DNA of 64,000 bases from JAWKOK01 sp963765875 (GCA_963765875.1 CAVXYK010000001.1:124001-188000); one strand, 5' to 3'; positions 18,183-27,169 are shown, numbered from the stretch's first letter. A program made the numbers and translations. The notes: generated by a model from the letters alone, not told the origin.

Positions 18183-19286
18183 ATGGCCAGAGCACGCGAT
18201 CTCGGCATCCCTTTCGATGGTGAACCCGGGGCGCTGAATGCCATCACGGATGTCGGCGGAGTCGCACTGGGACAGGTGACACTGATTTCAGGTGAGGGGT
18301 CTCTCCAAGTCGGCAAGGGGCCGATCAGAACCGGCGTCACTGCGATTCTGCCGCGGGGCAAAGTCAACGATCCGGTCTGCGCGGGTTGGTACTCGCTCAA
18401 CGGCAACGGCGAGATGACCGGCACCACCTGGGTGGAGGAATCCGGCTTTCTTGAAGGACCGGTGATGCTGACCAACACCCACAGCGTGGGCGTGGTACGC
18501 GATGCCGTGGTCGCCTGGCTCCACCAGAAGCACCAGAACTCGTCAGCGTCCGAGCCGTTCTTCTGGAGTCTGCCTGTTGTGGCTGAAACCTACGACGGCG
18601 GCCTGAATGACATCAACGGATTTCATGTGAAGAAAGATCATGTCTTTTCGACCTTGAATGAAGCCGTATCCGGCCCTGTTGCCGAGGGCAATGTAGGCGG
18701 CGGAACCGGGATGGTCTGTCATCAATTCAAGGGCGGCATCGGCACCGCGTCCAGAGTGCTGGATGAGGAGGATGGAGGATACACAGTTGGCGTTCTGGTG
18801 CAGGCAAACTATGGAACACGCAGGAACTTGACCATCGCAGGCGTGCCGGTGGGCCGAGAGATCACCGAATTGATGCCGCTGATAAACGCGATCAGCGATG
18901 GCGGTGACGGCAACTCGATCATTGTCGTAGTGGCCACCGATGCGCCGCTGCTGCCCCATCAGCTCAAGCGACTGGCACGGCGCGTGCCGCTGGGCATTGC
19001 CCGTGTCGGCGGTATGGGGGCCGACAGTTCGGGGGACATCTTCATCGCCTTTTCGACGGCGAACCCTGGATCGGCCGCCAAAGGCGGCGTCACCAGTCTC
19101 AACATGCTGGCCAACGACCGTATGACGCCGCTCTTCGAGGCGACGGTTTTTGCCACCGAAGAGGCGATTGTCAATACCATGATCGCTGCTGAGACGATGG
19201 TTGGCATCAATGGGAATACTGTCTATGCACTGCCACACGACCGTTTGGTTCAGGTGCTGAGGGATTACCGCCGGTTGGGTGATTAA
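18183..19286 (+). CDS. P1 family peptidase, DmpA-type (L-aminopeptidase/D-esterase)
   Basis: A 367-residue protein of the DmpA/BapA family (MEROPS S58), N-terminal nucleophile enzymes that cleave themselves into two chains and remove N-terminal residues, including beta- and D-amino acids. Family landmarks: the N-terminus RDLGIPFDGEPGALNAITDV, TNTHSVGVVRDAVVAW near residue 100, ETYDGGLND, and the processing region GTGMVCHQFKGGIGTASR where the usual wording is GGIGTSSR. ATG 18183 is preceded by AAGGAGAAGG; the longer frame from 18030 is not family-like. It is divergent from the second sulfatase. Any link to glycan breakdown is by position only. Confidence 0.9.
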   Translation: MARARDLGIPFDGEPGALNAITDVGGVALGQVTLISGEGSLQVGKGPIRTGVTAILPRGKVNDPVCAGWYSLNGNGEMTGTTWVEESGFLEGPVMLTNTHSVGVVRDAVVAWLHQKHQNSSASEPFFWSLPVVAETYDGGLNDINGFHVKKDHVFSTLNEAVSGPVAEGNVGGGTGMVCHQFKGGIGTASRVLDEEDGGYTVGVLVQANYGTRRNLTIAGVPVGREITELMPLINAISDGGDGNSIIVVVATDAPLLPHQLKRLARRVPLGIARVGGMGADSSGDIFIAFSTANPGSAAKGGVTSLNMLANDRMTPLFEATVFATEEAIVNTMIAAETMVGINGNTVYALPHDRLVQVLRDYRRLGD

Positions 19287-19599
19287 CAACTGAACTGATT
19301 TTGTTCAATCACGTTCGGGATCAAGCCTATATTCGGCCGCGAAATGCCCTGATACAATGGATTCTAGATCGCCAACGGCCGCGTGCTACCGTCAAGCGCT
19401 TGAACGTGTTGGTGCATCGCTCTTTCACTGCGAAGAAGGTGAGTTGAGCGTAGAAATCCCCCAGCACTTTGATCTCAACGAGCAAGCCTGATCTATTTTG
19501 GACGTAGTGTCGGGGACTTTTCCTCAATTTGAACATTCCATTGATTTGAACATTTCATTAAACGACTGACCTGGAAACAACTAACCTGGAGGATTCGAA
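19287..19599. other. Intergenic gap, no gene seen
   Basis: About 310 bases between the peptidase and the large arylsulfatase. Two direct copies of TTTGAACATTYCATT lie near 19540-19560 just before the sulfatase ribosome binding site. A 69-codon minus frame is present but has no recognisable features. Confidence 0.5.
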
Positions 19600-22020
19600 A
19601 TGGCACTGACTGAATACAAACCCGGAACGACCTTTCCCGGCATTGTCGGCCGCACGACAGACCAATCATCTCCCGCGTGGCCGGAGCCTAACCGCGCCAT
19701 GGCAGGCTCGCCTAATGTCCTCTTCATCATTCTGGACGACACGGGCTTCGGCCAACTCGGCTGCTATGGCAGCCCCATCAATACGCCGGTGCTCGATAGC
19801 CTGGCCGACAACGGCCTGCGCTACAACAATATGCACACCACCGCGCTCTGTTCACCCACGCGTTCCTGTGTGCTGACCGGGCGCAACCATCACTCCAACC
19901 ACATGGCCGCCATCACTGAAGTCTCAACAGGCTATCCCGGCTACGACGGCTACATTCCCCACGAGAACGGCTTTTTGTCTGAAATGCTGCTCGAACACGG
20001 CTACAACACGTATGCCGTAGGCAAGTGGCATCTGACGCCGGCCGACCAGATCTCGGCGGCCGGTCCCTATGACCGTTGGCCGTTGGGTCGCGGTTTCGAG
20101 CGCTACTACGGATTCCTGGGTGGCGACACCCATCAGTATTATCCGGATCTGACCTACGATAATCACCGTGTCGAGCCGCCCAAGACGCCTGAAGAGGGTT
20201 ATCACCTGACAGAAGACCTGGCCGACAGGGCTATCGGCTTTATCGCCGACTCCAAACAGGTCGCCCCGGATAAGCCCTTCTTCATGTACTTCTGCACCGG
20301 CGCTATGCACGCACCCCATCACGTGCCCAAGGAATGGGCAGATGCCTACGCCGGCCAGTTTGATGACGGCTGGGAAGCCTATCGCGAGAAGACCTTTGCC
20401 CGCCAGAAGGAACTGGGCATCGTGCCCCAAGACGCAGAACTCTCGCGCCATGATCCCGACGTCAAGCCGTGGGATGAATGCTCGGCCGAGGAACAGGCGC
20501 TCTACGCGCGCATGATGGAAGTCTATGCCGGTTTCCTCACCCACACCGACCATCACATCGGACGGGTGCTCGATTTCCTCAAGCAGATCGGTGAGTTCGA
20601 CAACACGCTGGTCATGGTGCTTTCGGACAACGGCGCCAGCTCGGAAGGCGGGCCGGAAGGGTCGGTCAACGAGAACCTCTTCTTCAACTTCGTACCGGAA
20701 TCGCTGGAGGAGAATCTGGCCGCCATCGACGAGTTGGGCGGTCCCAAGCATTTCAACCACTATCCATGGGGCTGGACCTGGGCGGGCAACACACCTTTCC
20801 GCCGTTGGAAACGTGAGACCTACCGTGGTGGTACGAGCGACCCGTTTATCGTGCACTGGCCGGACGGAATCAATGCCAAGGGCGAGGTGCGGACTCAGTA
20901 TGCCCATGCCATTGACATGGTGCCGACCGTGCTGGAAGCGGTGGGCGTTACGCCGCCCGAGTCCATTAAGGGCGTGACCCAGGCGCCAATCGAAGGCGTC
21001 AGTCTGGCAGATACGTTCAGCAATCCAAAGGCTGAGAACAAGCATCACGTCCAATATTTCGAAATGATTGGCCATCGCGCCATCTATCACGATGGCTGGC
21101 GCGCGGTCTGCCCATGGCCGGGGACGTCGTTCAAGGAGTCGGGTCGCGCCTTTGGCACGCCCATCCCGGCACAGACGCTGACTGACCTGGATGCCAATGA
21201 TTGGGAACTTTACTACGTGGACGGCGACTTCGCCGAGAACCACAACCTGGCCGAGATCAATCTGGCCAACGTTGTCGGGGGCCTCTCGCTCTGGTTGCAG
21301 GGAAAGGGTAATTCAGCAGACGCCGTTCGCGCCAAACTGATCGAGATGGTGGCCCAGTGGTATGTGGAGGCAGGCAAGTACAATGTGTTGCCCGTCGATG
21401 GCCGTGGTCAGCAGCGTTTCGCCGACGAGCGTCCCAAGATCGCTGAGGATCGCACCAGCTACGTCTTCTATCCGGGGACGCAGGAAGTCCCAGTTAACGC
21501 CGCTGCCAATGTCATGAACCGGCCTTACAGCGTCACGGCCGATGTCGAGATTGCTGAGGGTGACGAAGGCGTGCTCATCTCTCAAGGTGGCATCGATGGC
21601 GGCTACAGCTTCTATGTCAAGGACGGCAAGTTGCACCACCTCTATAACTACGTGGCGCGTACCTACTTCCATGTTGAGTCGGAAAAGACTGTGCCCGCTG
21701 GCCGTCACCAACTGCGCTACGAGTTCGAGCCGACCGGCGAACCGGATCTCCTGGCCGGCAAAGGCGTGCCGGGCCGGGCACAGCTCTACATAGACGATGA
21801 ATTGGTCGGACAGATGCAGATGGATGTCACCAATCCCATCATGCTAGGCCTGGCCAGCGGCGTAGCCATTGGCGCCGACCCGGGCGCACCGGTCTCGATG
21901 GATGCTTATGATGGGCCATTCCCGTTCACGGGGACCATCCACACCGTGACTGTCGACGTCAGCGGCGATCTGATCGTGGATGAAGAGGCCACCATGCGCA
22001 TGGTGATGGCGCGACAATAG
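19600..22020 (+). CDS. Arylsulfatase, long AtsA-like form
   Basis: The product is 806 residues, matching the long arylsulfatases of mycobacteria and soil bacteria. The metal-binding start is VLFIILDDTGFGQLGCYGS near residue 40; the formylglycine signature CSPTRSCVLTGRNHHSN is near 87-103; the second metal site is VMVLSDNGASSEGGPEGS near 340. The last 200 residues form a beta-rich extension typical of this branch. No signal peptide is visible. ATG 19600 has GGAGG upstream. Unlike its two relatives in this window it is uninterrupted. It likely hydrolyses aryl or alkyl sulfate esters; actual substrate unknown. Confidence 0.93.
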   Translation: MALTEYKPGTTFPGIVGRTTDQSSPAWPEPNRAMAGSPNVLFIILDDTGFGQLGCYGSPINTPVLDSLADNGLRYNNMHTTALCSPTRSCVLTGRNHHSNHMAAITEVSTGYPGYDGYIPHENGFLSEMLLEHGYNTYAVGKWHLTPADQISAAGPYDRWPLGRGFERYYGFLGGDTHQYYPDLTYDNHRVEPPKTPEEGYHLTEDLADRAIGFIADSKQVAPDKPFFMYFCTGAMHAPHHVPKEWADAYAGQFDDGWEAYREKTFARQKELGIVPQDAELSRHDPDVKPWDECSAEEQALYARMMEVYAGFLTHTDHHIGRVLDFLKQIGEFDNTLVMVLSDNGASSEGGPEGSVNENLFFNFVPESLEENLAAIDELGGPKHFNHYPWGWTWAGNTPFRRWKRETYRGGTSDPFIVHWPDGINAKGEVRTQYAHAIDMVPTVLEAVGVTPPESIKGVTQAPIEGVSLADTFSNPKAENKHHVQYFEMIGHRAIYHDGWRAVCPWPGTSFKESGRAFGTPIPAQTLTDLDANDWELYYVDGDFAENHNLAEINLANVVGGLSLWLQGKGNSADAVRAKLIEMVAQWYVEAGKYNVLPVDGRGQQRFADERPKIAEDRTSYVFYPGTQEVPVNAAANVMNRPYSVTADVEIAEGDEGVLISQGGIDGGYSFYVKDGKLHHLYNYVARTYFHVESEKTVPAGRHQLRYEFEPTGEPDLLAGKGVPGRAQLYIDDELVGQMQMDVTNPIMLGLASGVAIGADPGAPVSMDAYDGPFPFTGTIHTVTVDVSGDLIVDEEATMRMVMARQ

Positions 22021-22021
22021 C

Positions 22022-22111
22022 AAAATGGTCAATTGTCGATGTAGTGTACAATCAGCGATTCATTGCCAAGCATTGACAATCGAACGTTGACAATCGACAA
22101 TTGATCATTTT
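22022..22111. repeat. Intergenic hairpin, word TTGACAATCGA
   Basis: AAAATGGTCAATTGTCGATG at 22022 pairs with CAATCGACAATTGATCATTTT ending at 22111. Internal direct copies ATTGACAATCGA and GTTGACAATCGA. It starts two bases after the arylsulfatase stop and could end its transcript. Confidence 0.75.
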
Positions 22112-22146
22112 CTCGATTTCGCTGTCGAATTCGCCAGAAGCCGTGC

Positions 22147-22152
22147 TATACT
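22147..22152 (+). promoter_or_regulatory. Possible -10 element of the DUF1257 operon
   Basis: GTGCTATACTGTATG holds TATACT about 80 bases before the DUF1257 start. A weak -35-like TCGAAT lies 17 bases upstream. Only base composition and spacing support it. Confidence 0.35.
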
Positions 22153-22232
22153 GTATGACACATCTGTTCTTTTTGCGGGATCGGGATCTGATATCGCAGG
22201 CTGTATTCTAGTGGCGCAAGGTGGAGGCAACC

Positions 22233-22607
22233 ATGTCCAAGTTTGTAAAAGTCAAAACGCAACTACGCGACGTTGCGCTGGTCAAGCAGGCTCTCGATGA
22301 ACTCCAGATTCACTATGAAGAGAATCAGCAGTACACGCATTATTGGTCGAAGAAGCAGGCTGCGGTGCCGATTCTGATTATGAGCGGCGGGAGCAAATTC
22401 GGCCTGCGCGAGGACAACGACGGTGTTTATGAAATGGTAGGCGACGATATGCAGATCAAGCGCATGCGCTCGCTGATGGATAGCGTTCAACAACGTTACG
22501 CCTACAACAAGGTGCTGGCTGAGACCGAAGCCGCGGGATTCTCGCTGGTCGAAGAGGCAGTCGGCAATGATAACGTGATCCGCATGACCGTGCGGCGCTG
22601 GAGCTAG
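22233..22607 (+). CDS. DUF1257 (Ycf35-like) protein
   Basis: A 124-residue protein starting MSKFVKVKTQLRDVALVKQA, followed by the family's YWSKKQAAVPILIMSGGSKFGLRE and KRMRSLMDSVQQRYAYNKVL. DUF1257 includes plastid and cyanobacterial Ycf35; function is not known. In many bacteria it lies beside a DUF2997 protein and often a Ycf46-like AAA ATPase; here the DUF2997 gene follows after 13 bases but no ATPase is in the window. The ATG at 22233 has GGAGG six bases upstream, which is better than an upstream GTG at 22221. It is the first gene of a four-gene run. Confidence 0.88.
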   Translation: MSKFVKVKTQLRDVALVKQALDELQIHYEENQQYTHYWSKKQAAVPILIMSGGSKFGLREDNDGVYEMVGDDMQIKRMRSLMDSVQQRYAYNKVLAETEAAGFSLVEEAVGNDNVIRMTVRRWS

Positions 22608-22620
22608 GGGGAACCGTTCA

Positions 22621-22812
22621 ATGAGCAGAGAAGAGATTGAAATCGCGGTGCTGCCCGACGGCAGGGTCGAATATACGATCAAGGGGTTGAAGGGCAGCGC
22701 ATGCGAATCAATCAGCGCGTTGCTGGAGCAGCTTGGCGAGGTCGAGCAGGAAGAGCATACGGGCGAGTACTACGAACGGGAGACTGATACCGGTGTCTTC
22801 GTCAGCCAGTGA
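22621..22812 (+). CDS. DUF2997 small protein
   Basis: A 63-residue acidic protein, MSREEIEIAVLPDGRVEYTI, matching the compact DUF2997 pattern: a short beta strand with I.(V/L)LPDGR(V), then KG..G..C......(L)...LG. The tail is Glu/Asp-rich with EYYER. The single conserved Cys lies at residue 27. It is the regular companion of DUF1257 proteins. No enzymatic motif is visible; function unknown. It starts 13 bases after its neighbour's stop, so the two are surely co-transcribed. Confidence 0.88.
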   Translation: MSREEIEIAVLPDGRVEYTIKGLKGSACESISALLEQLGEVEQEEHTGEYYERETDTGVFVSQ

Positions 22813-22867
22813 TTCTACGCCGCCAGTGACGAAATTGGGGCCCGAGGCTTCGTCTGACTGGCCTTTG

Positions 22868-23063
22868 ATGCCGACTGAGACGGAGATCTACATCCTGCCT
22901 GATGGTCGAGGTTGTAATCGCTGATATGCCGGCTGAACTGAAAGAACTCGTGGCCCAGCTGGGTTCTGTTGAACCGTGCGCTATCGAGCCATCTACAGCG
23001 GATGGCGCCTCGGGCAGTACCGCAGCCACTTTCGTAGCCATTTTCTCATCCACGTGCTGGTGA
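22868..23063 (+). CDS. Second DUF2997-like small protein (frame interrupted)
   Basis: Beginning MPTETEIYILPDGR, the frame hits a stop after CNR. Removing one inserted base near 22908 continues it as VVIADMPAELKELVAQLGSV to a TGA at 23063, giving 64 residues. The opening strand EIYILPDGRVVI parallels EIAVLPDGRVEY in the DUF2997 neighbour, and the LxxLVAQLG helix parallels its LLEQLGEV, so I take it as a diverged paralogue. It lacks the conserved Cys position and has a Ser/Thr/Ala-rich tail. The call depends on the repaired frame and is tentative. Confidence 0.5.
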
Positions 23064-23069
23064 AGATGT

Positions 23070-23827
23070 ATGACAGAGAGCAACATTTTCTTTGTCGATC
23101 CCGGCAGTGAGCCGACTGCACGGATTACGCAACTGTATCAGGACCTCGAACTCTATTCCGACGGCGATCCGAGCCGCAATACGCTATTTGTGCTGGGCAA
23201 GGCATTGGCCGCATGATCCCACAGCGCTGCTCAGTGATCAGTTGCTGCTCATCGATCCGCCGCCGGACGCACAGTCGATTTTTCATTTGAACGGCGATGT
23301 TGCCGTGCTCAATACGGGTGATGTCGACGAATCCGCGGATACTCGGATTGCTCTGCGTGCAGACCCGGCCAATGGTCTCGCCCATCTGCGCATCGGCGAC
23401 CATTTTCTGGACGTCTACACGCAGCAATCGAATTCGGTCGGTCCATTTTCCTGCCCTGGGGATTCTGTGTGGTGGGGGATTCGGCAGCGACAGCATGCTG
23501 CCGGCCATTGCTCAGGAATCTGACGGCGGCGAGGAACTTGAGACGCTGCGGCTTCTGGCTTCGCTACTCAAGCAACAGCATTTTCAGCTCTTCATTCCAC
23601 GCTTGGGAACCTTGTGTGAAGATCGAGTGACGGTCATGGGCCGGCTAGCTTCTGACGTTGGCTATCTCAACGGCCTGCGCCGGTTGATTCCCCAGGCGCT
23701 TCAACAGGGCGACGCCATCGAAACCATCGAAGTGGCGGCGCAGGCGCTGCTGCCCCACGAACGCACTACGCCCACCTGTCAAGCCGTCCATGAGGCCAAC
23801 GTGGAGCGACTCTGCAATAGGAAATAG
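23070..23827 (+). CDS. Uncharacterised MBL-fold-like protein of the DUF1257 cluster (frame interrupted twice)
   Basis: Three frames join to about 251 residues. It opens MTESNIFFVDPGSEPTARIT, continues after a break near 23213 as HDPTALLSDQLLLIDPPPD, and after another near 23439 as VHFPALGILCGGGFGSDS. Layout and wording (LLLIDPP, LRIGDHFLDVY, SNSVVHFPALGILCGGGFGSD, FQLFIPRLG) recall metallo-beta-lactamase-fold proteins: strand, GD.L..DVY, S.S...P..G+L..GD, then a LP.HG-like end. The usual HxHxDH metal site is not visible, so if the fold is right it is a degenerate, possibly non-catalytic member. It ends the DUF1257 run seven bases after the small paralogue. Confidence 0.5.
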
Positions 23828-23879
23828 CAACCTCGAATAACCGACAGATTTGCATCTGATGGAGAAGAAGATGGGCAGA

Positions 23880-23935
23880 GCTATTCCTCTGTGGACTCTG
23901 TTGCTTCTCTGTGCCATCTGTGGCGAATCTGACCA
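23880..23935. repeat. Half-repeat with CTCTGTGG words
   Basis: CCTCTGTGGACTCTG and TTCTCTGTGCCATCTGTGG lie here, followed by ATTTTGCAGCAGAGTCATC. The last piece resembles TTTGCAGTAGAGTCATGG at 13665. The opposing arm is poorly preserved. It fills the gap between the DUF1257 cluster and the convergent ruvB. Confidence 0.4.
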
Positions 23936-23972
23936 TTTTGCAGCAGAGTCATCACGCTTATTGCAACAAAGA

Positions 23973-25046
23973 CTACCAAAAGATTGCCCTGGCGGCGCGT
24001 CTGGATAGGGTACCTGCATGTGGGCATAGGCTGCCCGGGTGGCGATGCGACCGCGTGGCGTGCGGTCCAGAAAGCCCAGTTGCAGCAGATAGGGTTCCAC
24101 CACATCCATGATGGTGTCGCCCTCCTCGCTGATGCTGGCGGCCATGGTGTCGAGGCCCACAGGGCCCCCGCCAAACTTGTTGATAATGGCGTCGAGCACG
24201 CGCCGATCCAAATCATCCAGCCCCAATTCGTCAATCTCAAGCAGAGCAAGCGCCTGGCGCGCCACCGTCTGATCGATGTGGCCCTGCGCGCGAACCTCGG
24301 CAAAATCGCGCACACGGCGTAGCAGACGCAAGGAGACACGCGGCGTGCCGCGGGAGCGGCGGGCAATCTCAGATGCGCCGTCTGCATCAATCGGCACTTC
24401 CAGCAGTGCAGCGGCCCGGTCCACAATCTGCTGCAATGCTTCGATCGAGTAGTAGTCGAAGCGCTCGACGACACCAAAGCGTGCGCGTAGCGGCGACGTG
24501 AGCATGGCCAGCCGGGTGGTTGCACCGACGACGGTGAAATTTGGGCAGACTCAGCTGGATGTTACGCGCCGCCGGCCCCGAGCCGACGATGATATTGAGC
24601 GAGAAATCTTCCATGGCGGGATAGAGTATCTCTTCGACGGCCCGTCCAAGCCGGTGGATCTCATCAATGAAGAGAATATCGCCCTTGCGCAAATTCGTGA
24701 GGATGGCCGCCAGGTCGCCGGCTTTCTCGACAGCCGGGCCGGCTGTCACCTTCAGATTGGCGTTCATTTCGCCGGCGAGAATATGGCTGAGCGTCGTTTT
24801 GCCCAGGCCGGGCGGGCCATAGAGCAGCACATGATCCAGCGCTTCATTGCGTTTCCGCGCTGCCTCCACTTGAATTTGGACTTTGTCGCGTAATCGATCC
24901 TGACCAATCATCTCATTCAGACTCTGCGGACGCAGCGCATGGTCGACCTTTTTTTCAGGTCCTTGAGCCTCGCTCGAGATCGGACGAGATGATGCTTCGT
25001 CGCGCTCGTATGATTTGCTGCTGGTCAGGCTGCGTTCGTCAGCCAT
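23973..25046 (-). CDS. ruvB: Holliday junction branch migration ATPase RuvB (frame interrupted)
   Basis: RuvB is the hexameric motor that with RuvA moves Holliday junctions. Visible parts: DHALRPQSLNEMIGQ, Walker A YGPPGLGKTTLSHILAGE, Walker B DILFIDEIHRLGRAVEE, sensor LPKF(TVVGATTR), arginine finger LTSPLRARFGVVERFDYYS, and the winged-helix end. The frames break near 24535 where an extra T turns LPKFTVVGATT into LPKFHRRR. The open frame then runs to 23645, antisense over the DUF1257 cluster; one missing G near 23983 would instead give a natural end at 23973 and 357 residues, the normal size. ATG 25046 chosen; the ribosome site is weak. Confidence 0.88.
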
Positions 25047-25325
25047 GGCAATCCCGATCAATCTCAATCTTTGGACATAGGTCAGCACAATTTATGCACT
25101 ATCGTCTCTGTGCAGATGCTACGCTATGTAAAATTGTACGCATGTTCTATTTGGACGCATTATAGCAGATTGTGGGTCGGGGTTGAAACTGAGGCTTGAC
25201 CTTTGACCCAAAACCTGATATAAACTGTCTGTTTTCATCATCTCCGCGCATGTGGCCAGTTTTCAGCTTGCCTTATCAACGGAAAGCGCTGCATGACATT
25301 CCCGCGAGGGGCTAGGACAAACTGT

Positions 25326-25704
25326 ATGCCTAGAGAAGAGTTTATCGGCAAAGAGAAGCAAGTGTTGAGTGAAGATCGTGAACATGTGCTTGAGGAATTG
25401 GCTCACTTACGCGAATTTCTTACAGGCTGAGGTCGATGTGGAGCCGGACGAGGGCGATGCAGAGATCTTTGAGCGCGAGAAAAATGCGGCCCTCATCGCC
25501 GTTCTGGAGCATAAGCTCCGCGATATCGATGCTGCACTCCAATCGATTGAACGGGGGCGCTATGGCATCTGTGAGCGATGTGATGAACCCATCGAGGTTG
25601 CTCGTCTTGAGGTAAAGCCGGATGCGACGCTCTGCCTGAATTGTCAGCAAGAGGTCGAACGCCTCGCACGCCGCAACCGTCCGTCTCGCCAGGTCAACTG
25701 GTAA
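25326..25704 (+). CDS. DksA/TraR-family zinc finger protein (frame interrupted)
   Basis: The frame from ATG 25326 (MPREEFIGKEKQVLSEDREH) stops at GGC TGA; removing one T of TTT near 25422 continues it as QAEVDVEPDEGDAEIFEREK. The 125-residue result has the DksA/TraR architecture: a coiled coil with the acidic DEGD turn at its middle and a C4 zinc finger CERCDEPI...CLNC near 90-115. Family members bind the RNA polymerase secondary channel and modify transcription initiation. The acidic tip in DksA is DxxDxA; here DEGDAE is comparable. It lies 73 bases before upp, possibly in one transcript. Confidence 0.82.
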
Positions 25705-25777
25705 AGAGTTTCTCGAAGGGCGCGTCCTTGAAGAGCGCGCACTCGAAGATCGCTCAACTGAATCAAAGGGATCTACC

Positions 25778-26431
25778 GTGTCGTTACCACATAACGTGTA
25801 CGCGCTTGCCCATCCGCTGGCCCGGCATAAGTTGACCAGGCTGCGTGATGTCGAGACCGATCCGAAGCTCTTCCGCGAGTTGATCAGCGAACTGACCGTC
25901 ATGTTGGCTGTCGAGGCGACGCGTGACCTGCCTCTTCATCCGGTCGAAGTTCAGACTCCGTTGACGGCGACACAGGGCGAATTGGCTGCCGAGAAAGTCG
26001 GCCTGGTGCCGATCTTGCGTGCCGGCTTGGGCATGGTAGAGGGGACGTGGAAGCTACTGCCCCAGGCCGAGGTCTGGCACTTGGGCCTCTATCGTGATGA
26101 GCGAACATTGGAACCGGTCGAGTATTACAACAAGCTGCCGACCGACCCGACCGTACAGCTTTGCCTGCTACTCGACCCGATGCTGGCCACCGGCGGCTCG
26201 GCCATTGCCGCGGTGGATGTGCTCAAACGATGGGGCGTGAAGCGGATCAAGTTTGTCGGACTGATCGCTTCGCCCGAGGGGATCTGGGCGTTGCATCGTG
26301 CCCATCCCGATGTGGACATCTATCTGGCCATGGTTGACGAACGCCTGACCGATGAGAGCGACCCCTTCCCCAGCGGCTACATCTGGCCGGGCCTGGGCGA
26401 CGCGGGTGATCGCCAGTTTGGCACAGCATAG
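25778..26431 (+). CDS. upp: Uracil phosphoribosyltransferase
   Basis: A 217-residue enzyme that converts uracil and PRPP to UMP in pyrimidine salvage. Family landmarks: HPLARHKLTRLRDVETDP at the start, VGLVPILRAGLGMVEG, the flexible loop ending YYNKLP, the PRPP-binding LLLDPMLATGGSAI, and the uracil-binding tail PGLGDAGDRQFGT. Start is GTG at 25778 with AAGGGAT upstream and the length matches the family (about 208-215). A strong bidirectional terminator follows at 26460. Confidence 0.96.
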   Translation: MSLPHNVYALAHPLARHKLTRLRDVETDPKLFRELISELTVMLAVEATRDLPLHPVEVQTPLTATQGELAAEKVGLVPILRAGLGMVEGTWKLLPQAEVWHLGLYRDERTLEPVEYYNKLPTDPTVQLCLLLDPMLATGGSAIAAVDVLKRWGVKRIKFVGLIASPEGIWALHRAHPDVDIYLAMVDERLTDESDPFPSGYIWPGLGDAGDRQFGTA

Positions 26432-26459
26432 TTTTCTGTGATCTGGTGGAAGACAGACA

Positions 26460-26499
26460 AAAAAACGACCGGCTATCAATTGATAGCCGGTCGTTTTTT
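26460..26499. terminator. Perfect 40-bp inverted repeat, bidirectional terminator
   Basis: AAAAAACGACCGGCTATCAA is followed directly by its exact complement ending in TTTTTT. A GC-rich stem with A-run and T-run on both sides ends upp on the plus strand and the toxin gene on the minus strand. Flanks CAGAC/GTCTG extend the symmetry. Confidence 0.93.
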
Positions 26500-26543
26500 G
26501 TCTGTGAAGGGCGATGAGTATAGCAGTTTCGGATCCTGCCGCG

Positions 26544-26945
26544 TCATGACATCCAGAATGTCTTGACATCATATTCTGAGATCTGTCGATCCCTGGTGAC
26601 CAACTGCATGTCGTTGTAGAGCGCCTGTGCAATCAACAGCCTGTCAAACGGATCCTTGTGAATGTCGGGCAGATTGACGGAGCCGATCATTTCGGCTGCC
26701 GTGGGAGGAAGCTCGTGAATTCCTGTATTGACAAGAAGTTCATTTTTCCATGATTGAACGTCAACCAGTTCGAGTCTACCGCGTTTGACCAGAAATGCGA
26801 TCTCCCAGAATGAGATGGGTGAAATGTACAGGTTGCCCTGTTGCTCTTGTCGGTCAAAGAAATGGATGAACTCATCGGAGACCGACTTACGATTGGTCCA
26901 GAAAATCACTGCATGGGTATCCAACAGATACCTAGACTGACTCAT
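26544..26945 (-). CDS. PIN-domain toxin (VapC-like)
   Basis: The 133-residue product has the PIN nuclease acidic residues: Asp in YLLDTHAVIFW near residue 9, Glu in ISFWEIAFLVKRG, and Asp in KDPFDRLLIAQA and in LVTRDRQI. PIN toxins of this branch (YP_/COG3744 type) cleave RNA, commonly tRNA or rRNA, with Mg2+. It overlaps the antitoxin gene by four bases (ATGA), typical of translationally coupled pairs. All catalytic positions are intact, so the toxin is probably active. Confidence 0.92.
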   Translation of the reverse strand: MSQSRYLLDTHAVIFWTNRKSVSDEFIHFFDRQEQQGNLYISPISFWEIAFLVKRGRLELVDVQSWKNELLVNTGIHELPPTAAEMIGSVNLPDIHKDPFDRLLIAQALYNDMQLVTRDRQISEYDVKTFWMS

Positions 26946-27169
26946 GCATAATCCTCCCAGATGTCATCCATGGGTTTGATCAATTCGTCCGGCGATACCC
27001 GCAATTTGGGCTCAGCGTTCATCTTGTCTCGCCAGTCTGCCCGCTGCGTGGGAATCACGCGCGCAACCTCTTCATTGTTGCGCTGAATGATAAGGGTTTC
27101 ACCTTGTGCGACTTTGTCCAAGTAGTCAAATAGGTTCTGGCGCAGCTTAGATGCAGATACGTTGATCAT
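26942..27169 (-). CDS. Phd/YefM-type antitoxin
   Basis: The 75-residue protein begins MINVSASKLRQNLFDYLDKV and continues with the Phd/YefM fold wording QGETLIIQRNNEEVARVIP. The N-terminal part dimerises and binds DNA; the acidic tail ELIKPMDDIWEDYA would cover the toxin's active site. It precedes and overlaps the PIN toxin. Two TGTAC-type inverted repeats directly upstream are the expected site for its autoregulation. Confidence 0.92.
   Translation of the reverse strand: MINVSASKLRQNLFDYLDKVAQGETLIIQRNNEEVARVIPTQRADWRDKMNAEPKLRVSPDELIKPMDDIWEDYA

Noticed and set aside
19327..19536. Minus-strand frame of 69 codons considered as a transposase remnant
   Set aside because: Basic residues and FKRL wording are suggestive but no catalytic or family motif could be seen.
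19924..21243. A 439-codon minus-strand frame opposite the arylsulfatase
   Set aside because: It lies entirely antisense to a well-conserved sulfatase and has no family motif; a by-product of GC-biased codons.
23645..23972. C-terminal extension of RuvB over the DUF1257 cluster
   Set aside because: RuvB never carries such a tail and it runs antisense to the MBL-like gene; a one-base loss near 23983 better explains the missing stop.
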